Source of the DNA: Blattamonas nauphoetae
Lineage: Eukaryota; Preaxostyla; Oxymonadida
Length of the DNA stretch: 59,541 nt
Assembly (NCBI GenBank): GCA_033064195.1
Contig: JARBJD010000401.1
Coordinates: forward strand, 1-59,541
Direction of reading: 5' to 3'
The translations under genes and the position numbers were made by a program. The notes under the pieces are model-generated. The model worked only from the letters and a program-made list of their open reading frames with translations, made no database searches and was not told the DNA's origin. Below are positions 32,387 to 40,561 of the stretch, piece by piece. The first letter of the stretch is position 1; every line of letters begins with the position of its first letter.

Positions 32387-33411
32387 TGAAAAAGTGGAAC
32401 GACCAACTGATCGGGCCCTTCATTGTGACTAGCGAGAGAACGACTGTTTTGTTTGAGCAAAAATGAGATAAAACATGATAAAATAATCGGGCTTAGACGA
32501 AAATAGAAATAAAAGTGCCTCATTTCTCCATCTGTCTCGAACAGCACCTTCGTGCTTTGCGACAGTCAGGTGTCCATCAGTCATCTGCTTCGGCGGGATA
32601 ACACGGAAGAGTGACACAGGATGGAAAGATATGTGCAAGACGAGCAGTGTCGGAGCGTGAGAGGCGGAGGGTGAACGGCAGAAGCTATCGACGTTCAGTT
32701 CGGCGTCACGCAGACTGTGACGGAGTCATCGCAATTTTTTGGTGTGCATTTGTCGACACACATAATCATCGCGCAATGCACACTTGCTCAGATCCTCACG
32801 TCTCTTCGTGTCGATTGTTTGGCGAGTCGAGATTGCGATGTGGATATCCGCGCGAATGTCGAATTGTGTGGAGAATGTCGTCGTAATCCGTTCCCATCGC
32901 ACGAAACATGACATCTGAGTGAGTTGAGCTGTTGGCCAACGAACAACTGGGGAGACACGGCAGCGGTTAAAGAGCGAACCAAACGACGCACAAATGACGC
33001 AACTGTAGAATCGAAGAAAGTCTGAGCCAACTTGAACAAACATGTGGACGACATGGGAAGGGCCAGAATGTGGGGCACATCCCATTTCGAGAAGCAAAGC
33101 GACGAGCGGTGCGGGAGGTCACAGTGGCTGATTGAGAAGAGTGTCGACATCCACCGCACTGCCCACAAACTGTTGGAACGTCAGGAATTGTTTGGAGAGA
33201 GGACGATTGACGATAAGACACTCAAAGACAGCCGCGTCGAGAACGACGAACCCAAAACAGCGAACCATTTCGAGAGTCTTCGAGGTCATCCCAGAATCTG
33301 TCCGTCGGCACCCACAATCAGAGCATTCCCGCCATCCGAGAAGAGTCCGCAGAAAGGAGTTGGAGTCATTCGAGAGAGGCGGAATCGACGCATCATTTCA
33401 GAGGTAATCGG
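32387..33411. other. Unresolved region with coding-like frames on both strands
   Basis: Several overlapping frames of 60-155 codons exist on both strands. On minus, LEMGCAPHSGPSHVVHMFVQ is a fair candidate; on plus, TLAQILTSLRVDCLASRDCD is another. None is continuous or recognisable. It may hold decayed exons. No RNA gene was seen. Confidence 0.3.
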
Positions 33412-34479
33412 TCACCACCTTTTCACATTCGATCCCAGCAGTTGTGAGATGGAAACACTTTTGACACCAACATCGAGACCACTGTCGCCTTTGTGGTGAA
33501 TCAGCAGCTGTTCGAGATGGTCTTCGAAGCCTTCCGAAAACTGCGCTTGGGTCACCCGCTTTCCTGATTTGGCGACTTTTGAGTCTTCGTATTGCCATTC
33601 TTTCAGCGACTGTTCGATGATGATGAGATAACTCACATTTCGAGGATTGCTTTCGGAGAATGCGAGTGAATTGGACAATGCTGTCACAATCGGAGTTGAG
33701 AAGACAAATTCCAATGTTGGAGGATGAAATGGACTAATGTGAAGGAGTTTGCACAACAGATACACGAAAGAGAACAGCAAGTCTCCACTGAGGACGGACC
33801 GATTTGTGATCAGAAACATCACAAATCGAGACGATGGCTGCACAACCTTCTGGAAGATCATTTTACGAAGGTTCAATCTGTCTCCTGCTGTTTTGATGTT
33901 CAGTGTCCAGAGATCTGAAGGAAGTGCGCATTTGATGCCCTGCGTGATGATTGTCACAAGATCGTCGAACTTCTTTTCGTTTCCCGAAATGGGCAGTGTG
34001 TGAGGATGAATAGTAGCCAAGACTTTGGGGATGATATCAGATTCCACGAGATCACGTCGAACGATGAGAGGCGAACTGACAATCGTCGGACGAAGAAGCG
34101 AGAACGCTGCTGAAACCACAGTTGAATACGGGGATGAGAGGAGAGTGGTAATGCTCTCAATAAAGCCAGAAGGCGAGCAGCCTGGAGATGGAACGAGCTC
34201 GGTGACGAGTCTCGCTGATGCATGTTGGTTCCAGTTTGGGTCGATTCTCTTCAAAAGCCGCACAGCCTTGTCTTGAAGGGCATTGTCAAGTGGATATTGA
34301 GCTTTCACAAGGGCAATGAGAGAACGAAACATTCTTGATAAGTATGAGAACGGCCAGCTTTGTGTGGGATCGAAAGTCAGGAATGGTTCATGCGAGGTTG
34401 TCTTTATTGACGACGATTCGAGTGAATCATTCAAACGGGTATCAGTTGCTGCGATTAAAGCAACAGTTTCGTTGTGCAT
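33412..34479 (-). CDS. Divergent member of the helical repeat family
   Basis: An intact frame of 355 codons from ATG 34479 to TGA. The middle reads FRSLIALVKAQYPLDNALQD then KAVRLLKRIDPNWNQ, and later LVTELVPSPGCSPSGFIESI, the same order as the plus-strand array (SLVDFIKEG, QACALL, LFELVPTxDGSCSGFANS). It lacks the conserved C-terminal EGPAVxKRGQQILxKL block and is the most diverged copy. It is almost all helical with alternating Leu and charge, which fits an armadillo/HEAT-like fold; that is inference. It is head-to-head with the gene at 34711, leaving 231 bases that probably hold both promoters. I associate this family with oxymonad hypothetical proteins; no function is known. Confidence 0.8.
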   Translation of the reverse strand: MHNETVALIAATDTRLNDSLESSSIKTTSHEPFLTFDPTQSWPFSYLSRMFRSLIALVKAQYPLDNALQDKAVRLLKRIDPNWNQHASARLVTELVPSPGCSPSGFIESITTLLSSPYSTVVSAAFSLLRPTIVSSPLIVRRDLVESDIIPKVLATIHPHTLPISGNEKKFDDLVTIITQGIKCALPSDLWTLNIKTAGDRLNLRKMIFQKVVQPSSRFVMFLITNRSVLSGDLLFSFVYLLCKLLHISPFHPPTLEFVFSTPIVTALSNSLAFSESNPRNVSYLIIIEQSLKEWQYEDSKVAKSGKRVTQAQFSEGFEDHLEQLLIHHKGDSGLDVGVKSVSISQLLGSNVKRW

Positions 34480-34673
34480 TAAAAAGAGAGATGAGGATCA
34501 TCCCATTGTTCGTCATGGATCATCCCAACCTGCTGCTGATACGCAGCAAGGACGGATAGTAAGGGAGCTCTGTTGTGAAATAGTGAGGATAACTGCACTT
34601 GACGGGCCGTAAACCCCCGAATACTGTAAAACGAATCGATTGGTGCGTCGAACGGTCAAGAATGATTTGTTAC

Positions 34674-34684
34674 GGTTTGGATCA
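34674..34684 (+). promoter_or_regulatory. Leader motif GGTTTGGATCA
   Basis: Eleven bases conserved upstream of the family start codons: here 26 nt before ATG 34711. Other copies lie at 15285 (28 nt), 36634 (16 nt), 40523 (ending T, 28 nt), 42911 (27 nt) and 44556 (27 nt). Sequence 5' of the motif is much less alike, apart from a short T-rich stretch. It may be a core promoter or initiator element, or simply the edge of the duplicated block. Confidence 0.5.
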
Positions 34685-34710
34685 TCATTCGATCACTACA
34701 TCCTTGTTCT

Positions 34711-35766
34711 ATGGATCTCATCGCAAGTTTCTATGGCATGTTCCGTTCCCTTTGGCCCTTCAACCGAGACAGAACTCCATTATTTCTGAGAATCAATCCC
34801 AGAACGTACCGAACGATCGAGCAACTCTCACCGGCATACCTGTCCCTGGTGTACTTCATCAAGGGCGGAAACAAGCTCGGATTCATCGCGACCAACCAAG
34901 CATGCGCTCTTCTGAAGCAAATCAACCCGAAATTCAGGGCGAGAATCACTTTCAACAACCTTCTCTTCGAACTAGTCCCGACACCAGATGGCTCGTGTTC
35001 TGGTTTTGCCGACTCCCTCCTGCTGTTCCTCGCATCAACCAACACGAAACTGGTCCAATCGACACTGTCACTTCTGGTCGATTTGATGTTCTTTGTCGAA
35101 CCGACTCACGTTCCACTTCTCGAAACTGGGTTCTTTGCTCTCCTCCCACAATCATTTTACGAGCAGGAGGTGCATCTCTCCAGCAAACACGACTTGTATC
35201 TGATGCAGATTGTGAGAGGATTCGTGGATTTATCAGATCCAAATTTGTCCGAAGACATCTGCAGAGCAAACCATATTTCAATGGACTCGTTCCATCAAAC
35301 TTTCATCGACAAGTTCTTCCATCCCATTCAACCCTTTCTTGAGTATGCCTGCAGGAATCGACGTACAATCTACAAAAATGGTCATCACAACAGATTCCAG
35401 TCTCTTCTTGAATCAATTCTCACATTGTCGCCCTCATTGGAAGAGATGACACAGTTTGTGCTGTCTTCTTCCATTCCTATCGCATACACCGATTATCTCC
35501 ATCTCGTCGAGCACATCTCTCAGATCCACCAGTTCTACGAGACACTTGCGAGCATCACAGCAAGATGGGATCGATCTGAAGATCGTCCGAGGCGACGACA
35601 ACAAATTGCGGTCAAACTGCGGGAAGAGGGAGTGTCGGACGAGATCGAGCTCAACATTCGAAGCTCACTATATGATTTTTACGAAGATCGTGTTGTCTTC
35701 TTCGGAGCACGGCTGCTCCACAAGTTGGGTGCGAATGCCCCATTTCTGGAAACACGAGAGGATTAG
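34711..35766 (+). CDS. Tandem helical family, copy A (351 aa)
   Basis: Intact frame from ATG 34711 to TAG. Blocks shared with the other copies occur in order: LFLRINPRTYRTIEQ, SLVYFIKGG, QACALLKQI, LFELVPTPDGSCSGF, STLSLLVDL, GFFALLPQSFYEQEVHL, KFFHPIQPFLEYACRNRR, LEEMTQFVLSSS and REEGVSDEIELNIRSS. It has no signal peptide, membrane span or catalytic motif, so I infer a soluble helical-repeat scaffold. It is followed by a degenerate peroxiredoxin copy, forming the first of two family-plus-peroxiredoxin blocks. Its 3' flank (35790-36010) is homologous to the 3' flank of the copy at 42949. Confidence 0.85.
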   Translation: MDLIASFYGMFRSLWPFNRDRTPLFLRINPRTYRTIEQLSPAYLSLVYFIKGGNKLGFIATNQACALLKQINPKFRARITFNNLLFELVPTPDGSCSGFADSLLLFLASTNTKLVQSTLSLLVDLMFFVEPTHVPLLETGFFALLPQSFYEQEVHLSSKHDLYLMQIVRGFVDLSDPNLSEDICRANHISMDSFHQTFIDKFFHPIQPFLEYACRNRRTIYKNGHHNRFQSLLESILTLSPSLEEMTQFVLSSSIPIAYTDYLHLVEHISQIHQFYETLASITARWDRSEDRPRRRQQIAVKLREEGVSDEIELNIRSSLYDFYEDRVVFFGARLLHKLGANAPFLETRED

Positions 35767-35784
35767 TGTTCTCCCCCATGTGAC

Positions 35785-36010
35785 TTGATGGATCGAATTG
35801 ACACGTGGCGTGCAGGAGGCCCTTTCAACGATGATTGCGAATGGTGTGTGTTTGGCAGATGTGTGTGTTGTGATTGTACAATGCTCTCCGTTCTTCATTT
35901 GTCAGTTTTCTTCATCTCTTTGCTCTCACTCAACTCCCTCTTCTTATTCCCCTCCCAGACTCTGCAAATCATCGTCTATAGCTTGCTCGCCTTGGCATCA
36001 TCGTTTGTTT
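35785..36010 (+). repeat. Shared 3' flank of family copies A and D
   Basis: This segment resembles 43988-44170. Both contain GACACGTGG, GAATGGTGTGTGTT or AAATGGTGTGTGTT, and a C/T-rich run ending CCCCTCCCAGAC. The likeness shows that the duplicated block extended past the stop codon. The run ending CAG could be an intron acceptor or just the polypyrimidine-rich spacer. Confidence 0.55.
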
Positions 36011-36260
36011 GTGAACCTTCGAGGCAGAGACAAAACGGTTCACAGCCCTCGACCCATTTCAGATTCAAGTCTGAACTCTCTGCCACAACTGGAAACATCA
36101 CTGGAATATCACCTTTCAAGTCGATCAGTCCTCGAAAGAAAAGATGTCTATCCAGCGCGAGATCGCTTGACACCACCAAACGGTCACATCATCTCATTCA
36201 CATTCTCTCGTCTCGAGTGGGATGATACTCGTCTTCACTGCACTTGGGCTTCCCTTCCAG

Positions 36261-36632
36261 CTCTCAATGTTGGCGACAGAGCATCAAACTTCGTCCTGAA
36301 GAACCAAGATGGACATGAGATTCGTTTCAATGATCAGCTTGGGGATGGTTCTCCCGTGGTCTTTGTGAAACACAAATGGACATCTCTTCACGACAAACGA
36401 ATGTTGAAGGGATTCTGCTTCTACAAGAAGCAATTCAGTGCTCAGAATGCGATAGTGTTGGGAGAATCGACAAACACGGAAGCCCAAATTGCGAAGACCA
36501 AATCGAAGTGAAATCTTAAATATGGCCTCCTCAGTGACCCAGAACACCCGGTCAAGGCTCTCTGGGGCATCCACCCCGTACATTATGGTGCTCACGATGA
36601 TGAAACCCCCTCCTTCGGAACTACATTTGTTA
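36261..36632 (+). pseudogene. Degenerate peroxiredoxin Q copy
   Basis: The sequence reads LNVGDRASNFVLKNQDGHEI, then GDGSPVVFVKHKWTSLHDKR, and after a frame change YGLLSDPEHPVKALWG. It aligns with the intact peroxiredoxin at 38138 (ADFELKDDQDATVRF; GPFVIYFYPKDDTPGCTKEA; FSLLSDEGNKLRKLWE). The segment that should hold both Cys residues (PGCTKEAC) has been replaced by TSLHDKRMLKGFC, so peroxidase activity is not expected. It is preceded by CTTCCCTTCCAG, which resembles an intron acceptor. It runs directly into the leader motif of the next family gene at 36634, so its 3' end was probably lost at that junction. Confidence 0.75.
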
Positions 36633-36660
36633 TGGTTTGGATCACTTGAATCATTGCTCA

Positions 36661-37761
36661 ATGGAATCCAGCTTGAACTCAGTCGAACACAAAACTGTTC
36701 CTAATGATGCAACTCCTTTATTTCTGAGAACAGATCCAAAAAGGCTCAGAACAATAGAACAAGCCTCTCAGACGTATCAATCCCTCGTCGACTTTGTCAA
36801 AGAAGGAAACAATCTCGACAACACAGCCACTCATCAAGCATGCACTCTTCTGCAGACTCTATCGACTCCATTTTCGACATTCTCGAGCGATCAGATCCTC
36901 TTCGAACTTGTTCCTGCACCTGACGGCTCTTGTTCTGGTCTCACTAACTCAATCATTCCGCTCCTCAGCTCACCCAACGAGAAGTTGATCCTGTCGACAT
37001 TGGAGTTTCTGCATTGCACTGTGCTATCCACAGATCTATTCATCCATTTCGATTTCCTCCAAACAGGATTCTTTGCTCTCCTCCCAAAATCATTCTACGA
37101 ACTTGAGATGCATCTCGTGGAGAATCTCGGATTTTTCCTGATGCGGATCGTGGAAAAGATCATGTTCTGTTTGGATCCTCTTCGTTCTCGAGAACTCTGC
37201 GAAATTCGACAACTTTCGATGGAATCGTTCGAACAGACCGTCACCAACAAGTTTTTCGGTCCCATTGAACCGTTTCTGGACTTCGTAATTCGGAACAGGC
37301 AGATCCTCCCCAATTTTTGGGATCTCCCCAAAATGCTCGATACTCTGTTTCGATTCTCGCCCTCCCTGCCACACACGACGCAGTTTGTGTTGTCGTCTTC
37401 TTTTATTGTGCCATTCACAAATTCCCTTATTTTCGTCGAACACGAGAACTTCCTCGTCGGACGGCTGAGGGGCCTGTCGTTGCTCAACAGTTATTTGTGG
37501 ACGATGGGTCCAGCTGTTCAGAAGCGAAGACAGCAGATTCTGTCCAAGCTGCACGAGGAAGGCCTTTGGGACGAGATCGAGCTGCTCATGCGATGCTGTC
37601 GATATGATTACTCCAACAGACGCCTTATCTTCGTTGGAGCACAGCTGATTGACGATTTTGGGGGGAATGTGCCACATTTGGGAGAAATTGACGACGAAGT
37701 GCCCGAAGACGAATGGGATGATTTTGAGGAAGAATGGGATAGTAACGTGGATTACGATTGA
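36661..37761 (+). CDS. Tandem helical family, copy B (366 aa)
   Basis: Intact frame. ATG 36661 is chosen because it matches the GCTCAATG start context of the other copies; the frame is open a little further upstream through the leader motif. Conserved blocks: LFLRTDPKRLRTIEQA, YQSLVDFVKEGNNLDNTAT, LFELVPAPDGSCSGLTNS, GFFALLPKSFYELEMHL, NKFFGPIEPFLDFVIRNR, GPAVQKRRQQILSKLHEEG. It differs by an acidic C-terminal extension (DDEVPEDEWDDFEEEWD). It is followed by the intact peroxiredoxin gene, making the second family-plus-peroxiredoxin block. Its leader motif is only 16 nt from the ATG, against 26-28 nt in the other copies. Confidence 0.85.
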   Translation: MESSLNSVEHKTVPNDATPLFLRTDPKRLRTIEQASQTYQSLVDFVKEGNNLDNTATHQACTLLQTLSTPFSTFSSDQILFELVPAPDGSCSGLTNSIIPLLSSPNEKLILSTLEFLHCTVLSTDLFIHFDFLQTGFFALLPKSFYELEMHLVENLGFFLMRIVEKIMFCLDPLRSRELCEIRQLSMESFEQTVTNKFFGPIEPFLDFVIRNRQILPNFWDLPKMLDTLFRFSPSLPHTTQFVLSSSFIVPFTNSLIFVEHENFLVGRLRGLSLLNSYLWTMGPAVQKRRQQILSKLHEEGLWDEIELLMRCCRYDYSNRRLIFVGAQLIDDFGGNVPHLGEIDDEVPEDEWDDFEEEWDSNVDYD

Positions 37762-38137
37762 GAGAATGATTGGGATGATGAACGGGATTTTCGTGTTTCG
37801 CGGGAATGCTCCGTTTTGATGAATCGACGACGACGTTTGTTGGCAGCGATCAGACAGACTATTCGGCTTGAGATGACCGATTTCAAGGGAACTTGAAACC
37901 AGATGTGACGACTTGTTAGTGCATTTTCAATCGTATCCTGCATTTTCTCGCCTTCTTAAGCTCAATGACACTCACAAATTGTGTCCTTGTTTTTCATCTC
38001 ATCTTCTTCGATACAATCTTCGGAGTTTTTCGTGGGTGTGTTTTTTGTGAACGAAGATGATGAAACAGAGATATAAACGATCACAGTGACAGATACTCTC
38101 GATCACACCCAACTTCAATTTCAACACTTCAACTCAA
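37762..38137. promoter_or_regulatory. Spacer and likely promoter of the peroxiredoxin gene
   Basis: 376 bases between copy B and the peroxiredoxin start. The last part carries several GATCACA words (38076, 38101) and an A/C-rich leader (CAACACTTCAACTCAA) before the ATG. No motif shared with the family leaders was found. Confidence 0.35.
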
Positions 38138-38707
38138 ATGGCAGCACGTGTCGGAGTTATTCCAGCAGATTTTGAACTTAAGGACGACCAGGATGCGACA
38201 GTCCGTTTTTCAGACATGAAAGGGAAGGGGCCATTCGTTATTTACTTCTATCCCAAAGACGACACGCCCGGATGCACAAAGGAAGCATGCTCCTTCCGAG
38301 ACAGTCACGAAGCGTTCATCAAGGCAGGAGCGGTTGTTTACGGAGTCTCAAGTGACTCTGTGAAGAAGCACGTCGAATTCAAAAAGCAGTACCGTCTCCC
38401 GTTCAGCCTCCTTTCCGACGAAGGAAACAAGCTTCGGAAATTGTGGGAAGTTCCACGCGGGGGACTATTTCCGGGTCGAGTGACATATGTGTTCGATAAG
38501 GAAGGGAAGATCCACTTGATGTTTGAGGGGGTGATGAAAAACACGGAGCACATGGAGAAGGCCCTGGAAATGGTCCAAAAACTGGCAGCGGAAATGCCAG
38601 CACCGGCGGACGTGGCCCCGTCTTCAGAAGAAGCAAAAGAAGGGGGAGATGAGAATCCAAAACCGAGCGACGAGGAACCTGCCCCTGCGCCTGAACAATC
38701 GGAGTAG
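38138..38707 (+). CDS. Peroxiredoxin Q / BCP-type thiol peroxidase
   Basis: An intact frame of 189 residues. It reduces hydroperoxides with a reactive Cys, usually recycled by thioredoxin. The active-site block PKDDTPGCTKEACSFRD places the peroxidatic Cys at 46 and the resolving Cys at 51, the CxxxxC spacing of the PrxQ/BCP subfamily. Arg114 in PGRVTYVFD and the FSLLSD segment are also conserved. The family is usually about 150-160 residues; here an extra C-terminal tail of about 36 residues (residues 153-189) is rich in Ala, Pro and Glu. No targeting signal is visible at the N-terminus, so a cytosolic site is inferred. The family is common in bacteria and in anaerobic protists, so lateral origin is possible but untested. 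Stop is TAG. A broken copy lies at 36261. Confidence 0.92.
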   Translation: MAARVGVIPADFELKDDQDATVRFSDMKGKGPFVIYFYPKDDTPGCTKEACSFRDSHEAFIKAGAVVYGVSSDSVKKHVEFKKQYRLPFSLLSDEGNKLRKLWEVPRGGLFPGRVTYVFDKEGKIHLMFEGVMKNTEHMEKALEMVQKLAAEMPAPADVAPSSEEAKEGGDENPKPSDEEPAPAPEQSE

Positions 38708-39015
38708 ATCTCTCTCTTTCTGATTGCCGCGTCGATTTTATTCATGCACTTCATTTTTTATCCGATTTATTTGTGGCTCAATGACGAGAAAGAAGCCGAC
38801 AGATGGGTGAGATCTTACAACACATGAAAATGATGAGCGTATGACCTTTTGACAATCAAACTGAAAACCGGGAAAGTTTGAAAAGACAGAAGAGTGAAAT
38901 GAAGCAAATATCGAAGAGAAACAGAACAAAAGAACGGAGAGTCGTTCAGAAAATGCGAATAGTCGTCGGACAGCGATTTAGCTTGCCCGTGTGGTGAGGC
39001 GATGATGTTAAATTG
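38708..39015. other. Intergenic between convergent genes
   Basis: About 300 bases between the peroxiredoxin stop and the stop of the minus-strand membrane protein gene. No gene was seen. The first 129 bases continue the peroxiredoxin frame past its TAG (see findings). Confidence 0.5.
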
Positions 39016-40007
39016 TTACACACGATCATACGATCCACTGCTGGCCTTATTCTTTCGTCGGCAACAACAGCAGAAGCAAATGATCAGAGCAACCACAGTG
39101 GCGACTCCCAAAATCGGGATCAGAATCACGATCCACCCATGTTTGTCAAACCACGTTCGTAAATCTACAGGTCGACGAGAGAACTTGGGCGCAGCAACAC
39201 ACTTCCCTTCCACCGACCACGAACGATCGCCACACCCAGCTGCAACACATAAAGATGTGTCGAACGTGCCAGCTGCGGGCGAGCAGGGGTGAGCGAAGAG
39301 TGCGTTGTCCGTGTTCTGTTTGGAACAGGCTGTGCTCTTCTTAAACATCCCTTCGTCACACTTCCCAAATTCGGCCTTGACCAGATCAACAAGTTCTTTC
39401 ATGTCGGCTTCGCTGGTCGCTGGTGCTTTCTTGTACAGCCTCTTCACAAGCGAGGGTGTCACCCGCGAGAACTCCCACATTTCCTCCTCCTTTCCAGCCT
39501 CGTTGGAATACGTGATCGTGTGCGTGAATGTCATCTCCATCGTCTCTCGCACAAACGGATCAATTGGCGATTTGTAGTTCAAGCTCTTCGAGGCAGCAGC
39601 GACATTGGAGACTGTGTACATGTTGTTCGATTCAGTTGTTTTTTATTCCAGTATTTTTTGACTGACTCCCACACAATGTCGGCTCCTCCACCAAAAACAA
39701 AGCGTTTTGTGAAATATCGTAGGAACTTCGTCCCGTTGACGTGTTGGAACGGCTTCACCACATAATCCTTCAATAAATCGATCGGCTCGAGCGTGGTCCC
39801 GTTCACTGGAGGATTCAATGATTCCTTGCGGATCTTGTGATAGATATAACGCCATGTCGTCATTTGGCTGTCCAATTGGACAATGTGCGGGGCGGCGTTT
39901 GGCCAGAGGAGCTCGGTCATTTGGACCATTAGATAATTATATCCTTCCCCGTTCACGCGTAGATGAAGAATAAGTTCACCATCCTTCTTGGGATGGTTTT
40001 CCAACAT
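39016..40007 (-). pseudogene. Single-span membrane protein gene, 5' end missing, one frame change
   Basis: Two minus frames follow each other: 40007-39579 (GYNYLMVQMTELLWPNAAPH, FVFGGGADIVWESVKKYW) and 39621-39016 (YTVSNVAAASKSLNYKSPID, then a Cys-rich segment CSKQNTDNALFAHPC and GCGDRSWSVEGKC, a membrane span WIVILIPILGVATVVALIIC, and a short tail CCCRRKNKASSGSYDRV). The overlap near 39600 is a one-base frame change. The upstream end runs into an inverted C-terminal scrap of the tandem family at about 39963-40000, so the N-terminus and signal peptide appear lost. I do not recognise the family. It looks like a type I surface or secretory-pathway protein. Confidence 0.6.
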
Positions 40008-40340
40008 TCACCGTTCTTGGAGGAGATGACACTGTTCGTTTTGTCTTCTTCGCTTGCTCTGACATACACAGAATGCCTAGATTTCTACGAAAATGGCCAT
40101 CTGCCCATCTTGTTTCTTGAGAGTGTCATGGATGGTGTCAGAGCATGGAAGAAGGAGGGTCCAGCTGTTCGCAAGCGAGGACAGCAGATTCTGGCCAAAC
40201 TGTGCGAAGAAGGCCTTTCGGACGAGATCGAGCTCCACTTCAAAGACGACCAGTCCGATACAAAGGAAGGGGGTGTTGTTTTCATTGGAACGAGGCTGAT
40301 CCACAATTTGGGTGGGAATGCAGTATGTTATGGAGAATGA
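39963..40340 (+). pseudogene. C-terminal fragment of the tandem helical family
   Basis: About 115 codons equal to the last third of the family: FLEEMTLFVLSSSLALTYTE, CLDFYENGHL, KKEGPAVRKRGQQILAKLCE, EGLSDEIELHFKDD and LGGNA, with TGA at 40338. It is closest to copy E at 44594 (same TECLD and AWKKEGPAV text). Its left end fuses into the truncated minus-strand membrane protein gene. Confidence 0.8.
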
Positions 40341-40561
40341 CTCTCCTCTGCATAAAACGACTGAAACGATGTCGGATCATTTGCTCGTGAGCTTGAGATG
40401 TCTGTTGATGTTGTCCTGTTCTTGTTGGATTTTTGTGGAAATAGAATTAGGTCAATTCGGTTCAGAAAAGTGTGGGAGGAAAACGAGCCAAAATCATTGT
40501 TGAGTCAACATTTTTTCATTGTGGTTTGGATCTTTACAGGAACACTTTCATTCTGCGTTCA

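Noticed and set aside
35785-36225. 146-codon frame following copy A
   Set aside because: Its composition is that of translated flank; the homologous flank at 43988 does not keep the frame.
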